The notes beneath the pieces are model-generated. The model was not told the origin of the DNA. It ran no database searches and saw only the letters and a list, made by a program, of their open reading frames with translations. From Dysidea avara (taxonomy: Eukaryota; Porifera; Demospongiae; Dictyoceratida; Dysideidae), in assembly GCF_963678975.1 (NCBI RefSeq), contig NC_089275.1, positions 15,035,682 through 15,099,681 on the forward strand: 64,000 nt of DNA, written 5' to 3'. The position numbers were made by a program, and so were the translations under genes. Shown piece after piece: positions 1 through 12,036 of the stretch; within the stretch, counting starts at the first letter, position 1, and each line of letters opens with the position of its first letter.

Positions 1-602
1 TACATGCTACTGCCTTCATGACTAAAATGTCCAGCCATAATGTAACCATCATATTCTTTATGCCAACTATCTGGACACATATAATGTGAAGGGATCATTA
101 TTTTACTGCTTCTTCCTGTTGCCTCACAGAGTGAACATGGCATATTACGATACAGGGCATGATTAATGGGTCCCCCACTTCGATATTCGACAGCATATGC
201 AAATGTATCTCCGTGTTGATTATTTGAATAACGCATTGGATTGGGAGGCAAGCACATTAAATTAGATGGCGCACCTTTATGAGTATAAAGACCTCCTACA
301 GCAGTTCCTTTGTAAAGAGTGTTAGCTCCATATGGACATGTAGTGTTGCCCCATCTGATGTAACTGACCACTTGAGGACAGCCTTTGGTCTTATCATCTT
401 CATTAGTGTCATTATTAACAGATCGTTCCTCAACTTCTCTGGTGGTCCTCACACTGATCTCCTTACTCATCATCTTTGCTTCTAGTCTTTGCACTTTAGC
501 AAGAAGGTAGGAGACTAGTGGAGAATCAGTATCTTCGTCAGTGACCTCCACAGCATCAGCAAGGAAGATGATACAAAGCAGTATCAGAAGAAATATTTTC
601 AT
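1..602 (-). CDS. Secreted C4-domain (short-chain collagen C4-like) protein, 3' end off window
   Basis: The frame is open without interruption from ATG at 602 to the window edge, giving 200 visible residues. Comparison with the copy at 45 kb suggests a full length near 247. Residues 1-17 form a hydrophobic signal peptide (MKIFLLILLC...). Residues about 28-50 are a short heptad-like coiled coil (SYLLAKVQRLEAKMMSK). From residue 75 there is a cysteine-containing domain with VSYIRWGNTTCP, LYKGTAVGG, CLPPNPMRYS, MPCSLCEA and MIPSHYMCP blocks. This block order is how I remember the C-terminal domain of sponge and coral short-chain collagen C4-like proteins, which are extracellular. No Gly-X-Y collagen repeat is present, so this is a C4 domain on a coiled-coil stalk. 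Sequons occur at N64 and N86. No intron is apparent in the visible part. It is the only one of four copies here without a visible lesion. Confidence 0.72.
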   Translation of the reverse strand, partial: MKIFLLILLCIIFLADAVEVTDEDTDSPLVSYLLAKVQRLEAKMMSKEISVRTTREVEERSVNNDTNEDDKTKGCPQVVSYIRWGNTTCPYGANTLYKGTAVGGLYTHKGAPSNLMCLPPNPMRYSNNQHGDTFAYAVEYRSGGPINHALYRNMPCSLCEATGRSSKIMIPSHYMCPDSWHKEYDGYIMAGHFSHEGSSM

Positions 603-676
603 TCTGAGCTGACAGCTAGCTGCAAAAGAGTCTCTCTGTATATCAAGAGTCTTGCAGTACTAGGCTACTCTGCTGT

Positions 677-684
677 CTTATATA
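677..684 (-). promoter_or_regulatory. TATA box of the C4-domain gene
   Basis: TATATAAG on the minus strand lies about 75 bp upstream of the ATG at 602. The same box with the same flanks lies upstream of the paralogues at 45652 and 60657, and a TATATAAA precedes the plus-strand copy at 13088. Conservation at matching distance in three copies supports a core promoter. Confidence 0.6.
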
Positions 685-1960
685 TGTACGTGACCATACA
701 ATCATCTAATAATGTACTGAGTGTTTAATATGATGATGTTGTACTAATTGATAACATATGTCATAAATTATTATTATTATATGTAACACTTTCACACCTC
801 AGATCAAAGGAATTCCAGAGGATACGTTTGCCATGTATACCTCTTTACGGGAGACATCTAACTGTACACTGGTGTGCATTGAAATGTATCCCGGCAAAGT
901 GCCAAGAGGCTGCACTTCTAAAAGAGCAAGCCACTTTAGTCAAAGCAAGCATGGCCTTGCTGACGTGATGTGGATGAGGTAGTAGTACCACCGTCTATTT
1001 GCTTTATACTTTATACAAGCACAAACTGAAATTTATTGTGAGAATAAATAATATTAATGCTCACATGATGATTACCACAAATTGAAGTGCTGCCACAAGA
1101 AGCACTCAAATGAAGGTCTGGTAATTATTACACTGTATCATCACAATCATATAACAAACAATGATAAAGAGAACAAGTTTGCCTAAACATAAAGTAGTAG
1201 TAGGCAGCTATCATTAATACAGTTATGTACATACAGTAATAACAGTGTGCAGTTGCAAGTTATTTGGAGTATTGTTAGAAACGCAGCACAGCTAAAAACT
1301 AAGATTCAATGTCCACGTAATACATACTGTATGTACATACAGATATGTATCAAAATTTTTATGAGCTGATCAAGAATCACAAATTAAACTTAGTATTATT
1401 GCAAAATTTGACACTCTTACCTTACCTTATAATTACTGTCTAACTAATTAATCAAATACACATACATAACTAATAACACACATGATGTATATTCTTATTT
1501 TGATTTAATCTGCACAGAACAAATTAGCCATTGAACATCTGTTGCTACAAATGTCAAAACCTTCTGCCAATACCAGAACAGAAAGTTATTATATCAATAT
1601 CTCAAAATGTAAACAATTTGAATAACTAAACAGTTTTTTTTAGTGGCTCTAAATTCTGCTGAAGGGAATGATTTGTCAGGGAGTAGTGGATAACCATAAC
1701 GCCAGTTGTCTGCTATGATCCACAGTACAAATTACATACACATGCTTGTACACCACATGTGTAGCTAAGATGTAATTTAATCACCTAAGAAACAAGTTAG
1801 GCACCAATGCTCATTCCATGAACATCTTTCTCACAGATATGTACTATACATCAATGTGTTCATCCGATTTTAACATTATCAGTACTGTGACAATGTACAC
1901 AAGGGCCACTTTAAGGAAGCAAACTACAGAAGCTGTATTCACATACAACATACCTGTGCC

Positions 1961-2262
1961 ATAAGTAGCTTAGATTCATGTATAGTTTTGACTTTTGAGA
2001 AAGATTCCTCAGTAGGGTTTAGGTTGCTTGATCAGGAGAATATGGCAGTAGAAAATTAATGGACAAGAGCACCAGTTTCTTCAATTGTGCTTACTGCTGG
2101 TCCAGTATGATGAATAGATGCATTGTCTAAAATGACAACACTGACTGTTATGGCTATTGCAAAGGGCTGTAGAACATAGTTATCAGTAATACATGGTGAA
2201 TACTTGACTTTATTGCAAAAAAAAGGCGATACAATTAAAATTACTGATGAAACAATGGACAA
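1961..2262 (-). pseudogene. Remnant of a DDE_3 (IS630/Tc1/mariner-type) transposase
   Basis: Translation of the minus strand gives VVILDNASIHHTGPAV and STIEETGALVH. In shifted frames, between about 1960 and 2055, it gives LLPYSPD, LNPTEESFSKVK and TIHESKLLMAQ. Together these are the second and third catalytic blocks (DN..IHH and PPYSPDLNPIEE) of the DDE_3 transposase domain. The reading frame changes between the two blocks and the N-terminal part is absent, so this is a dead fragment. The same fragment lies in duplication copy B at 47680-47911 and appears deleted from copy C. Confidence 0.65.
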
Positions 2263-3479
2263 ACTAGCTATAGCTTGATTTACAGTAGCACTGGTGGTAA
2301 CAGAATTTATGCTAAAGGTCTAGCATAGCATAGCTGGTTGGTTTATTTTGTATTCTATCACCATTAAATTAAACATGCACAATTTGTAGAATAGATTACC
2401 ATGCAGCAGAGCCAGAGTGTCCAGGTGTGTCTACCACTGAAGTAATCAACAAATTACAAATACAATACATTCTTGTGTTAATTATACTACACTATACAAA
2501 TGAACTGAGTACTCACAACCTAGCCAAGTGATTGGCATATCCACACAACAAACACTGTATTTACAGTGTGTACACAACTGGACATGCAACTGGCAAGCAT
2601 ATATGTATGGATTTATTTATCGTTACATAGCCACAAAAGTAGCTACAATTAGCTATTGTAGACAATTTATAATCCTATTGTAATGAGACCAGCCTATATA
2701 ACCAACATGTATCCAACTTACGTAATTGTCCACTATATCATGTAAGTAACATTGTGTACAACTTTTTGGGTGAGAAGGTTTTATTAATGGATAAGACAAC
2801 AATTTCAACAATTTTAGTACGAGTATCACTTGGATTCCACACTATATCCTCTACAGTGTATACGGTATCCCTGTATGTATACAATTTCACTTAGGTGAGA
2901 TTTAGGTTTTCCTGCAAGCTGCAATTAATAACAACAGGATGAGGTGGACTAATCATTTGACCAAGAGTCCATTAAAATTTCACTGTCACAGCTAGAACCA
3001 AACTATAACAGACAAAACATGTTGTAATTATTTTGGAATAAACCATTAACATGCTAACTCGAGCATGTACAAGCATACCACAACACATTACTGCATGCTT
3101 TCCTACACAAACCGCCCTTCCACCGCACCAAGCTCTATAACATTACGGCATGCGACCACAACATAATTATTACAACAACACATCACTTTACAGACCAGTT
3201 ATAATACAGACATACATACATACACATACAACTCTTTGGGGGAGGTAGGGCAACTGAAGTATGATACACTAGCCCAAATAGGCAATGAGTATGTGTTATC
3301 ACTGTCACAGCAAACTTTACATAATACATCCAGTATTACTTATGTCAAGCCAGCAGCAGCAACATTCAGCAACCACATTGCAAACATACAATTGTAACAA
3401 GGATTAGCACATTCAGTTGTGACACATTAAATTTAGCATTTTGTGATAACACACACATACAGAGCCTTGGACTAGGCAG
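2263..3479. other. No gene seen; duplicated non-coding DNA
   Basis: AT-rich sequence with many stops in all frames. Up to about 2990 it belongs to the segmental duplication. From 3000 to 3479 I recognise nothing beyond short CA/TA-rich runs. Confidence 0.5.
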
Positions 3480-3812
3480 TTGTTGACTTTAATCATTCAG
3501 CAATTTGTGCCCACACCTCAGTTACCAGAAGCAACATATAAGAAAGCAGGCTATCAGGGTGGGTGGGTGGGAAATTTTGATATCGTTAACTTCACAAGCT
3601 TAGATCCTCTACTGCCTGAGGAGTATTCCAGGATCATTGACCCTGGTAAAGCACCAAACAATCATAACGTGACAGTAATAATGATGAGCAAAGCCAGACC
3701 TGTTACTATATTAGGATTGTGGAATTTAATTATGATGTGCACTTATATGCAACCAGGCGACAGATGGTCACACATGATGTTACATGTTGACAACTCACCC
3801 AATGGAAGCTAG
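3480..3812 (+). other. Unrecognised 110-codon open frame, possibly an exon
   Basis: An open frame with fairly balanced amino-acid composition (PTPQLPEATYKK, GGWVGNFDIVN, LLPEEYSRIID, GKAPNNHNVTVIMM). I do not recognise the family. The first codon is not a clear start: TTG rather than ATG. Its 3' end from about 3721, plus about 50 bp of following DNA, recurs in diverged form at 20316-20460 (shared stretches around GAAGCTAGCCTGTTAAC). This could be an old coding exon, a transposon-borne ORF or chance. Confidence 0.2.
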
Positions 3813-3942
3813 CCTGTTAACTTTTGTTTGTTGCTAGGGCAAAAAACTACATTTAATATAAAATGATATGTGCTGATGGCACTGACCAGTCATTCAAAGT
3901 TTTGCTGATTAGTTAGTTTTTCCTACACTGATAAACTAGAGG

Positions 3943-4012
3943 ATGATCCTTACAGTTGTGTTATTGCTTGATACCATCTTTGACATTTGGGGATGTGTAG
4001 ATATAACTCTAA
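3943..4012 (+). other. Possible first exon encoding a signal peptide
   Basis: ATG at 3943 starts MILTVVLLLDTIFDIWGCVD, a plausible secretion signal, and the frame meets a consensus 5' splice site (A|GTAAGT) at 4013. Nearly the same 20 residues are encoded on the opposite strand starting at 49261, there also followed by a GTATGT donor-like site. I could not find a convincing next exon; the first acceptor-like AG at 4056-4057 leads to stops. Confidence 0.25.
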
Positions 4013-4099
4013 GTAAGTATGTATATGTATGTAATTATGTAAATATACTTGATATAGAACTCCAGATTATTCCCTGGAAATTCATGGTACACAACTGAT

Positions 4100-5180
4100 C
4101 ATCTAACAGATCCATAGTAAGTATGCTAAAACATATACACATAGTACATGAAATCTAGAGATTGCTTGTCTAAAGGTCATGTACAGCACTGTAGGACAAA
4201 TGGGTTGCAAGACTTAGTAGCTCTTTTACTCTATGAAATGGTACAAATTAAATACTGTCAGTGGTTGTTCTGACTGTTGCTGAATTCAGTTATAAGCTAT
4301 GTCATATTTCCCTATGTAAATAAAGATAACACAGAAATATATATAGCAGGAGATTTGCAGGTAATTGCATACTATATACCTTCTATAACTCATGCAAGTG
4401 TTAGCTAGCTAAACTATTCTGTAGCTACACTTTGGATACAGTACTTGAATTGTAAACTCATGATTTACTAGTTAAAAAGATTGATAAACATGCCTCATTT
4501 TGTCATTAAATATAATGCATTAAACCTTGCTAAATACAAATTAAATTTTATTGCTGGGTATTAACCAGAGTAAGGTGATCAGATTAAATCACTATGTGGC
4601 TTCCTATCAGATGTGTGGTGGAATGTATATCCCTTGGGTGGCTATGCTGTCCGTTTCTGATCGACTGCAACATCTACTGTCTGACCATTGCCTTCACCTC
4701 TGTTGGCTCTTTTTCTTTCATTCCTTCATCCACTTCCTTCTATCCTCTTGAGCTAACTTCTTTGTACTCAACAAAACATTACACAGTCAAGTTTGTGGTG
4801 TCTTGCAAGTGTGCATGTATCAGTTCACATGTCAGTATGCTATCAAGTCAGCACAGATTCACCTTTCTGCTATATACTTCAAATGTTTGATCAGCCAATT
4901 AACTACCAGTATTCTTCAGTCAACACTCACCCTACACATGCAGAACTGAAGTTTACCACTTCCTGTATTGGTAAGATGCCTGTAACAATAATCATATACA
5001 GTTAACTGATTTCTTTTCACATATCAAAACATTTGTCAACTATTACTGTATATTATAAAAATCTGTAGCGTAAAACATACACGGAAATGACTAAATACAG
5101 TGCCATAACTTCTGCATACTTTAATTTATGGAGATCTGGTATGGTTCATCAGAATTCTTAATCAATGGCGAATTGAGTGA
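4100..5180. other. No supported gene
   Basis: Short open frames of 66-98 codons between 4551 and 5005 have no recognisable domain and cysteine-rich low-complexity composition. I regard them as chance. Nothing else stands out. Confidence 0.45.
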
Positions 5181-5420
5181 TATTATTATTATTATTACCA
5201 TGTTACAGTGACCAGCACTGAGGGTCTGACAACAACGTGTACTGCAGCCTTAGGATTACCTAACCTAAGTTCAAGGACTTAGACTTTATGACTTGACTTA
5301 GTGACTGATAAGGTGTAACAGAAAAGGGGCCAAAGTAAGGAAAAAATCCCTCCAACCCCAGGATTCGTCGAACTGCAGGTCACCCAATGTCTAGTCAGGG
5401 GCACACTCAGTCTTCCTCCA
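5181..5420 (-). mobile_element. tRNA-derived SINE, copy 1
   Basis: Read on the minus strand it has a tRNA-like head with an interrupted B box near 5365, then about 200 bp of body shared with the copies at 5456 and 20741, and an (AAT)n tail (ATT repeats at 5181-5197). A small insertion disrupts the B box. Confidence 0.55.
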
Positions 5421-5455
5421 AGAGGAATGGATTTTCTTCCTTAAACCTAAAGTAT

Positions 5456-5673
5456 TTATTATTACTACTTTACAGTGACCAGCACTGAAGGTCTGACAAC
5501 AACGTGTGCTGCAGCCTTAGAATTACCTAATCTAATTTCAAGGACTTAGACTTAATGACTTGACTTAGTAACTGATAAGGTGTAGCAGAAAAGGGGCCAA
5601 AGTAAGGAAAAATCCCTCCAGCCCCAGGATTTGAACTGCAGGTCACCCAATGTCTAGTTGGGGCCACACTTAG
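5456..5673 (-). mobile_element. tRNA-derived SINE, copy 2
   Basis: The same element in the same orientation, 40 bp after copy 1. The minus strand carries an intact-looking RNA polymerase III B box, GTTCAAATCC, after GGTGACCTGCA, the shared body, and an AAT-rich tail. The spacing suggests two independent insertions or a local duplication. Confidence 0.6.
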
Positions 5674-6612
5674 TATATAGGAGTTTGTAAAGTGACCAAG
5701 AGAAAAGGCAAGATATAGAGCCTTCAGCCTTGTATTGCCAAATTACACATTCAGTAATAAAATAGCGGGGAAAACCTGTTTTTTTTTGTATGTTTAGTGT
5801 AACTTGGTATAATTGGATAGGCACTTAATTCAGGCGGATTCCTAATCAGCAAGTGTTGACAATTAGAATGATACCAAGTTTAGCGAATTTGGTTGAGGGT
5901 AACAGGTTGCTTTTTGGAGGTTTTCCCACTTGAGTAATTAAATCCTCCAATATAAATTGCATGGGGGCACATATTACGTTGTAATCAATGGTAAATAAAT
6001 GTTACTATGGTAACACTAGAGTATTACTTCGGGCAGAATTGTGTAGAGCAATGGGCTTTGGTAAAACTGGGAGTGGAGTGGGAGCGGGAGATTTCTTTAG
6101 AGCAATTCAACAGCTTTAAATTTTTGTATAATGTCCTGTATAGAGATTATGGGTGCTAATGCTTGCTTTTTTGCAGTTTTTGTATTTAGTACAAAATGCA
6201 TGTATTTTTAATTACATAGGGCAAGAAATGATGGCTGTCGACAAGGTTTTTTAACCAACAGGCTTGACTAAGCTAAGACTACCAAAATGAGATTATTAGC
6301 TGTTGTAAGAACTAATAGCAAAACTTGATGTTATGTAAAATTTTATTTTGACCACTTTGGTTTACAATCCCCAATAGCAAGTTTTGATACGAGCAGAATT
6401 TATCCAAAATCCAGCTATAGGAAGGACATACAGTGTTGATAGGCCGTAGACTATAAGTGTATACTAGTGCATGGCTGCCAGTTTCAGAAGATAACGGAAA
6501 GAAAGAAAAAGTGACACAAATACATGTATTAGGTAGGCTTGTGTCGATTATGCCGGCATGATTTTTGGCATAGCATAAAACATAATGCTGGCATAGCTAA
6601 ATGGCATACTTA
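5674..6612. other. No gene seen
   Basis: AT-rich non-coding sequence with no open frame of note and no repeat recognised elsewhere in the window. Confidence 0.4.
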
Positions 6613-9159
6613 GGGGACATCTCCAAACTGATTTTGGTACGCTTAACGTCATAATGACGTTAAGGGGAGAGGGGGGTTCAGCCCATGACGTTATTAACTT
6701 TTATTAAAGCAGTTATAGTGTAAACAGCTATAGAACAGAGAAAGTGACGTGACTCAGCTATACTGTTTGTGGACTATGTTTTCAGGTAAAGAATATAACC
6801 AAGCGGCTTCTTTTCCGCGTAATGTACAGACTGGCTAGTATATTTTCGCATTTAACCACAAAGGCTATCCCAGACACAAGGGCGTGCGTTCAACTCGATG
6901 TTCAAGTTCACCACGAAGAGCATCGCTCTGTTGCGTAAAGAAGTGTGGCTGTTAACCTCGAAGATGAGCTTAAACCTAAGATCTCCCCAGTTACTACTAT
7001 TGATTCAATCACAATTTCACCTGATGATGTTCTTGGCCAGTTGAGCTCTCTGGATGTTACAAAGTCCTGTGGCCCTGATTGCATTACACCTCGTATGCTG
7101 AAGCTAACAGCTGATCATGTGTGCTATTCACTGAGTAGAGTGATGAATAAGTCTGTTATTTCAGGATCGTTACCTTTTGACTGGATTTCTGCCAACATTG
7201 TTCCCATTCATAAGAAAAACGACCGACATTCTCCTGACAATTATCGTCCAATTACTGTAGTTTGACCTCAATCATTGTGAAAGTTTTGGAACGTATAATT
7301 CATAAACATTTATATTCAGTATTGAGAAAAAATGACCTTTTGAGTCAGCACCAGTATGGCTTTCAACCGAATCGTTCTACAACTACACTTCTGCTTCAAG
7401 CTTTAGATGACTGGACACTCTCACTGGAGCACCGTGAGTCTGTTCACTGCTTGTTTTTGGACTATGCCAAGCTTTTGACTCGGTTCCACATGAACGGCTA
7501 CTTCTGAAATTAGAATCCCTTGGGATAAGTGGTAATCTGTTAGAATGGATGCGCTCCTTCCTTACTAAGAGATTTCAGAGGGTGGTTGTAAATGGTTCTT
7601 ACTCAGATTGGGCACCAGTCACTTCTGGAGTGCCACAAGGGTCTGTTCTGGGCCCTCTGTTGTTTTTACTTTACATAGATGAGCTGTCTTCAACACCTCA
7701 TGTGTGCAAATTAAAGCTGTTTGCCGATGATGTACTCCTTTATTTTAGTGTGAAATCAGTGAAAGATTGCCAGCTATTACAGAATGATCTTTCTGCTATA
7801 GTCTCATGGTCTAAACTGTGGCAGCTTAATTTGAATCCTCTTAAGTGTGAGGCTTTATCTATTACCAACAAAAGAAAGCCTATTACTTTTACTTATTTTA
7901 TTGGAGATCAACCACTACAATAGACTAATCTTGTGAAGTATCTGGGGATTCAAATTAATAGCAAATTACAATGGTCTACTCAATGTCAGGCTGTTGCTAC
8001 TAAGTTTAAGACGTACCATGTTTGGGTGTGATTCGGAGGCTAGATGTAGAGCATACAAGGCTATAGTAAGGCCACTGTTGGAGTATGCTTGTGTAGTGTG
8101 GTCACCACATACTGCTAAAGATGTGAATTTGTTGGAGGCTGTCCAGAGACGTGCTGCACGGTGGGCTTGTGGTAGTCGTTGGAACCCAACCACATGTTCT
8201 CGGTCTCTTCCCCATGAAACCTGTTATCAAAAGTTGCATTTACCTCCCTTGTGTTCCAGGCGTGACTATTTATCAGTTTGTACTCTTCAGGACATTCGTC
8301 ACAATGGTTCCATTCCTTTTCTGAAGTACTGTACTTACAACACGTTGGCTACACGTAGTCATTCTCTTTCTCTTGTACCACCCCTGTCAACAATTAATGC
8401 TAGGAGGTATTCTTACTTTGTACGGTTATGTTTTGTCTGGAATCAAGTGCCTATTGATATCTTGGGAATTGCAACCCGTACTGCCTTTCGCCATGCTGCA
8501 TATAAACACTTTTGTGGCATTTTCTAAGTAATTTATTGTTAATGTTGTATTGCTTTCGTGTATTGGTATTTTGTTGTGTAATGTTGTCTTTGTTTTGTAG
8601 CTAATGTTGTATTTTGTAGTTATTTTTGTATTCTGGACAGTACCTTGTACAGGCTTACACCTTTTGTACTTGTCCTTCCCGGTCTGTGGTAAATTGATAA
8701 TAATAATAATAATAAGATAACTCTGGGGGAGAGCGTCTGAGAAACAAATAAACACTGAACCAAAGGCGGAGTATCGCTTCCGAGATCGCTTCAAATTTTC
8801 ACTTCGTCGCCATGTTACCCTACCTTTGAGCATTCTTCAATTGAAGGAGCACTGTTCCCTGTACATACAGCTCAGTCTTTAGTTCAGTCTTCGAATATTC
8901 TCGAGGATTCGTCACGGTGCGGCTAAACTAATTACGGTAAGGAAACGAACAAATACTAGAAGCCTATGCGTTACACGGAAAGGAAGCCGTTTAACTTCTG
9001 CGCAAACAGCGTTAGACACTCTCCTCTCTTATTATTAACTCTTGATATAACGTTTCGTGCTTCTATTGCCAATGCATTGTTTTCATAGTGTGACGTTAAG
9101 GAGGGGGGGGGTCTGCATTATGACGTTAAGCGTACCAAAATCAGTTTGGAGATGCCCCC
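6613..9159. mobile_element. PIF/Harbinger-like DNA element with TTA target duplication, carrying a LINE
   Basis: About 45-bp terminal inverted repeats match between 6613-6657 and 9113-9159 (blocks CATCTCCAAACTGATTTTGG and TACGCTTAACGTCATAATG). Both ends are flanked by TTA (6610-6612 and 9160-9162), the target duplication typical of PIF/Harbinger. No Harbinger transposase was found inside; most of the interior is the decayed LINE at 6945-8716. Either a non-autonomous element was later hit by the LINE, or it captured it. Confidence 0.6.
6945..8716 (+). pseudogene. Decayed non-LTR retrotransposon reverse transcriptase (CR1/Jockey-like)
   Basis: Successive open segments give an RT domain in order. 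These are CGPDCITPRML and NIVPIHKK with NYRPITVV (to 7259), VKVLERIIHKHL and QYGFQPNRSTT (7262 onward), FLDYAK (about 7460), GVPQGSVLGPLLFLLYIDEL (about 7625), and the catalytic FADD at 7720-7731. After these come YLGIQINSKLQW and a C-terminal region with LLEYACVVWSPHT to 8527. Lesions: a frame break near 7262, a one-base loss in the DYAKAFDSVPHE block near 7470, a stop at 7921, and another shift near 8000. The element ends in a (TAA)n tail at about 8698-8716. An upstream endonuclease domain is missing, so it is 5' truncated. Confidence 0.75.
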
Positions 9160-9401
9160 TTAGGAGCATAATGGGCAAATTTCTGTCATGATATTTATAA
9201 CTTCTGCTATAACAGTCACAAAGTCAAGGGCAAACCTGTTTTAGATGGTGAAATGATTCCTGACAACGAGTAGAATAATGCGCTACTACAAGTTTACACC
9301 GCTCAAAGAAATGAATGCTTTAATTTCTATCGTGGGTTTCAGTTTTATAGGATACATGCAGTCACGTGCCTACTAGCACTAAAACACGACAAAGCAGTTT
9401 A

Positions 9402-9797
9402 GGCCACTCCAAATAAATTCTCTGTTTCCCGTCCTGGACTCAGGCATATTTGCATGCGGGCGGACGGACGGTCCATTTCCATTATTTCATTATACGATTG
9501 GCTAGCTTTTCAAGCCATTATTCGCCTGGCACTGCCAAAAAGGCTGCATAAAAGCATGCTTAAGCTTGTTCCTTCCTTTGTAAGTTGCAAAAATAACACA
9601 AACGTGAAGTTTGTGCTGCACTGCTGACACGTGTCGAGTCTGAGCTGACACTGTTTCAATACAGCTTTTACTGAGCCTATCAGTATGCAAGAATAACCGG
9701 AAAATAATAGAAGAATACGGAATAATGGAATATTTAGGGCTGGCAGTAACCAGATGCGGGCGGTGGACGGGAAACAGAGAATTTATTTGGAGTGGCC
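9402..9797. mobile_element. Harbinger-like MITE, TTA-flanked (family GGCCACTCC), copy 1
   Basis: Perfect-looking terminal inverted repeats of about 34 bp start GGCCACTCCAAATAAATTCT and end with its complement. TTA flanks both sides (9399-9401, 9798-9800). The interior matches the inverted copy at 37345-37724. Confidence 0.75.
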
Positions 9798-10104
9798 TTA
9801 GCTGAGCTTCAATCATTGAATTTGATATTATAACACATGTATCATTGTCTGATTTTGAATATGATGATTATAATTATTGGAAGCTCAATTGAAAGACGCT
9901 CTGATCATATTTAAAGGTTAGTATTGAGTCAGATAGCTAGTGAATGTCTGGACATACGGAAAATAGTGAAGGCTCTGCAGGGTTTGGGGTGAGACTGAGG
10001 TAAATAGGAAATATTTGAGTCAAAAGATCGATATTCTCTAATAGAACAGTAAAACACTCTAATAGAGCAGTCATTGCATACAACAGAGAGAATGAGAACC
10101 ATTA

Positions 10105-10796
10105 GACCACCAGTTGTAGATTCCTTGTTTCCTGTCACCCGCCCGCATGGTAATTTTAGAGCCGCATGCAAATTTATTATTACGTTTGATAGTCACGTGA
10201 CCTAAATATTAATACTGGCAGGGAGTCAGTTGTGTGATCATGTCATTGGGATGAAGACTACTGTCATGGTGTATTATTGGATAGGTGGACTCTGATGTGA
10301 GTTTCTGGTGTTATTTAGTGCATGGCATCTGGCCTAATACTAGCAGTGAATCTCTTTAAGCAGCCATTGATAAACTTGAGATGCGCATATTAATCAACAC
10401 TAGTCCCATTCTCAATCTGTTATTAATGTGTGAAGTATTCGGAAAATTTGTACTGTATAAGTCAGGCTAGTAAGTACAGTGCTAGCTAGCACATGTCACC
10501 ACAAGCATGACAAACCCAGCTCTATGTGTAAATGCCTTTCTGGCTGCTCAGGAAACACTGTAACTCTTCAAATCTAACCTTCTAGAGGTATGCATCTTGT
10601 TGAATCCCACAACTAACATTGAATGTAGCTCTCCTGAATCTAAGAGAAAAAAAAGCAATTTGGAGTTAATGGGCTCCCTTTAATATTCTTGATATTGAAT
10701 AGTAGATTTTAACAGTACAATAAACAATAGCCGCCCGCCTGCATGGTATTTTTTGTCTGACTAGGACAGGAAACAAGGAATTTAGAATTGTTGGCC
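10105..10796. mobile_element. Related TTA-flanked MITE, 692 bp
   Basis: Imperfect terminal inverted repeats of about 32 bp (GACCACCAGTTGTAGATTCC at the left, GGCCAACAATTCTAAATTCC at the right read inward, both followed by TTGTTTCCTGTC) with TTA on both sides. Subterminal CCGCCCGC-CATGGTA blocks are also mirrored. Two or more CTCTAATAGA motifs lie just outside its left end at 10027-10073. Confidence 0.6.
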
Positions 10797-10861
10797 TTAC
10801 ATGTTTATCCCCAGGAGGCTAAAATGTTTTTGGTATGGTACAGCAAATGCAAGTTTCATAA

Positions 10862-11131
10862 TATGTGACTGGGCCTACAAAAATAGGGCACGTGGGCACA
10901 TGATTTTTGCCTACTTTTTCAAACTTTCAGCACTCATAACTTTTTGTACCATTATGCAATGCCATTACCAGTATGCACTGCAATTTTCCACTCTTAGTAA
11001 GCATTTAATTGGCTATATGCCGCAAATTACAGATTGCAAATATGTTCCACTACTGATCATGAGATATGACCAGTAGTGTGACAGGGTGTGGTTTGTGCCC
11101 ACATGCCCTGTTTTCACAAGCCGGTCACATA
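10862..11131. mobile_element. MITE with TATGTGAC termini
   Basis: Terminal inverted repeats TATGTGACTGGGCC... and its complement ...GGTCACATA, with mirrored GGGCACGTGGGCACA blocks just inside. Elements with the same TATGTGAC(C/T)GG ends occur at 21304, 48267 and 54563. A TA target, as in Tc1/mariner, fits the flanks. Confidence 0.55.
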
Positions 11132-11988
11132 CTGAGCAGTTGCTGTCCTTCGAATACCAACTACTACAACTCAGAAGATCAATTAGAACAATGCATAATA
11201 TTTTATTTACATACAAAACTGCAAAGATATTAGACAATAAAAATGTGTATAGCTTCTGAGGGACTATAAACATGCCCCCAGACTCCCTACTCTAATATAC
11301 CTATAAACTCTGGAGTACATGACACTTCTCAATTTACATTGTATCACATGAAGAATGTTCCTATATAAAGAAAAAACAGAAAATAAAAGCATATTGCACT
11401 TCTGAAAAGCATAAAAACAAACATCATAGGCAGAAAATTGGGGAAATGCCAAAAGCATAATAGAAAAATTTTGGAGCATAATAGACTCAAGCCCACACAT
11501 AGTGAATCAACTCACCAGAAGCTAAGGAGTCAATACAGTATAGTCAGTATGTTGATTTTGATAGCATTAAACCACTGACACTTACAAATGTAACTATTGG
11601 AATTAACGTTGGATGTACACTTATTAATGCTCAATGTTGATGTATAATCTGTGGATTTATCATTGGAGCTGGAGAGAATCCAGGTGCGTCTACAATGTAC
11701 GTAGTTGTAATCAGTAAATTACAGATACATTTCATGTAAACTGATGTACACATACCAGTAAATTTATTTTAATTTACTTAGTTTTCATTACACAGTCAGG
11801 TAGAACTTTCCCATGTATCAACACAGCAAATTATATGTAGCTAGTACATACACATCTGTACTATATTTGCTGTGTGTGCAGTATGTACACATGATAATTA
11901 TTAGCACATATTCACCATTCACTGGTTATAATTATGCAATTATGCATTATCTATAGTTATTAAGTTGCATAAAGATAGGCAGGCTAGG

Positions 11989-12036
<48 letters not shown>

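Larger units (their letters stand above)
1..3000. repeat. Segmental duplication, copy A
   Basis: Long stretches align in the same orientation with 44.97-49.07 kb. Examples are 1-760 with 44.97-45.74 kb, 1.12-1.33 kb with 46.23-46.44 kb, 1.68-2.56 kb with 47.4-48.24 kb, and 2.58-2.99 kb with 48.65-49.07 kb. A third, shorter and more diverged copy spans 60.24-63.56 kb. Identity looks high with many small indels. Apart from the C4 gene and a transposase remnant I see no gene in 760-3000. Confidence 0.7.

Noticed and set aside
279-485. 68-codon plus-strand frame (and the similar frames at 13178-13405 and 45253-45486)
   Set aside because: Antisense shadows of the C4-domain genes; the minus- or plus-strand frame respectively has the signal peptide and cysteine domain.
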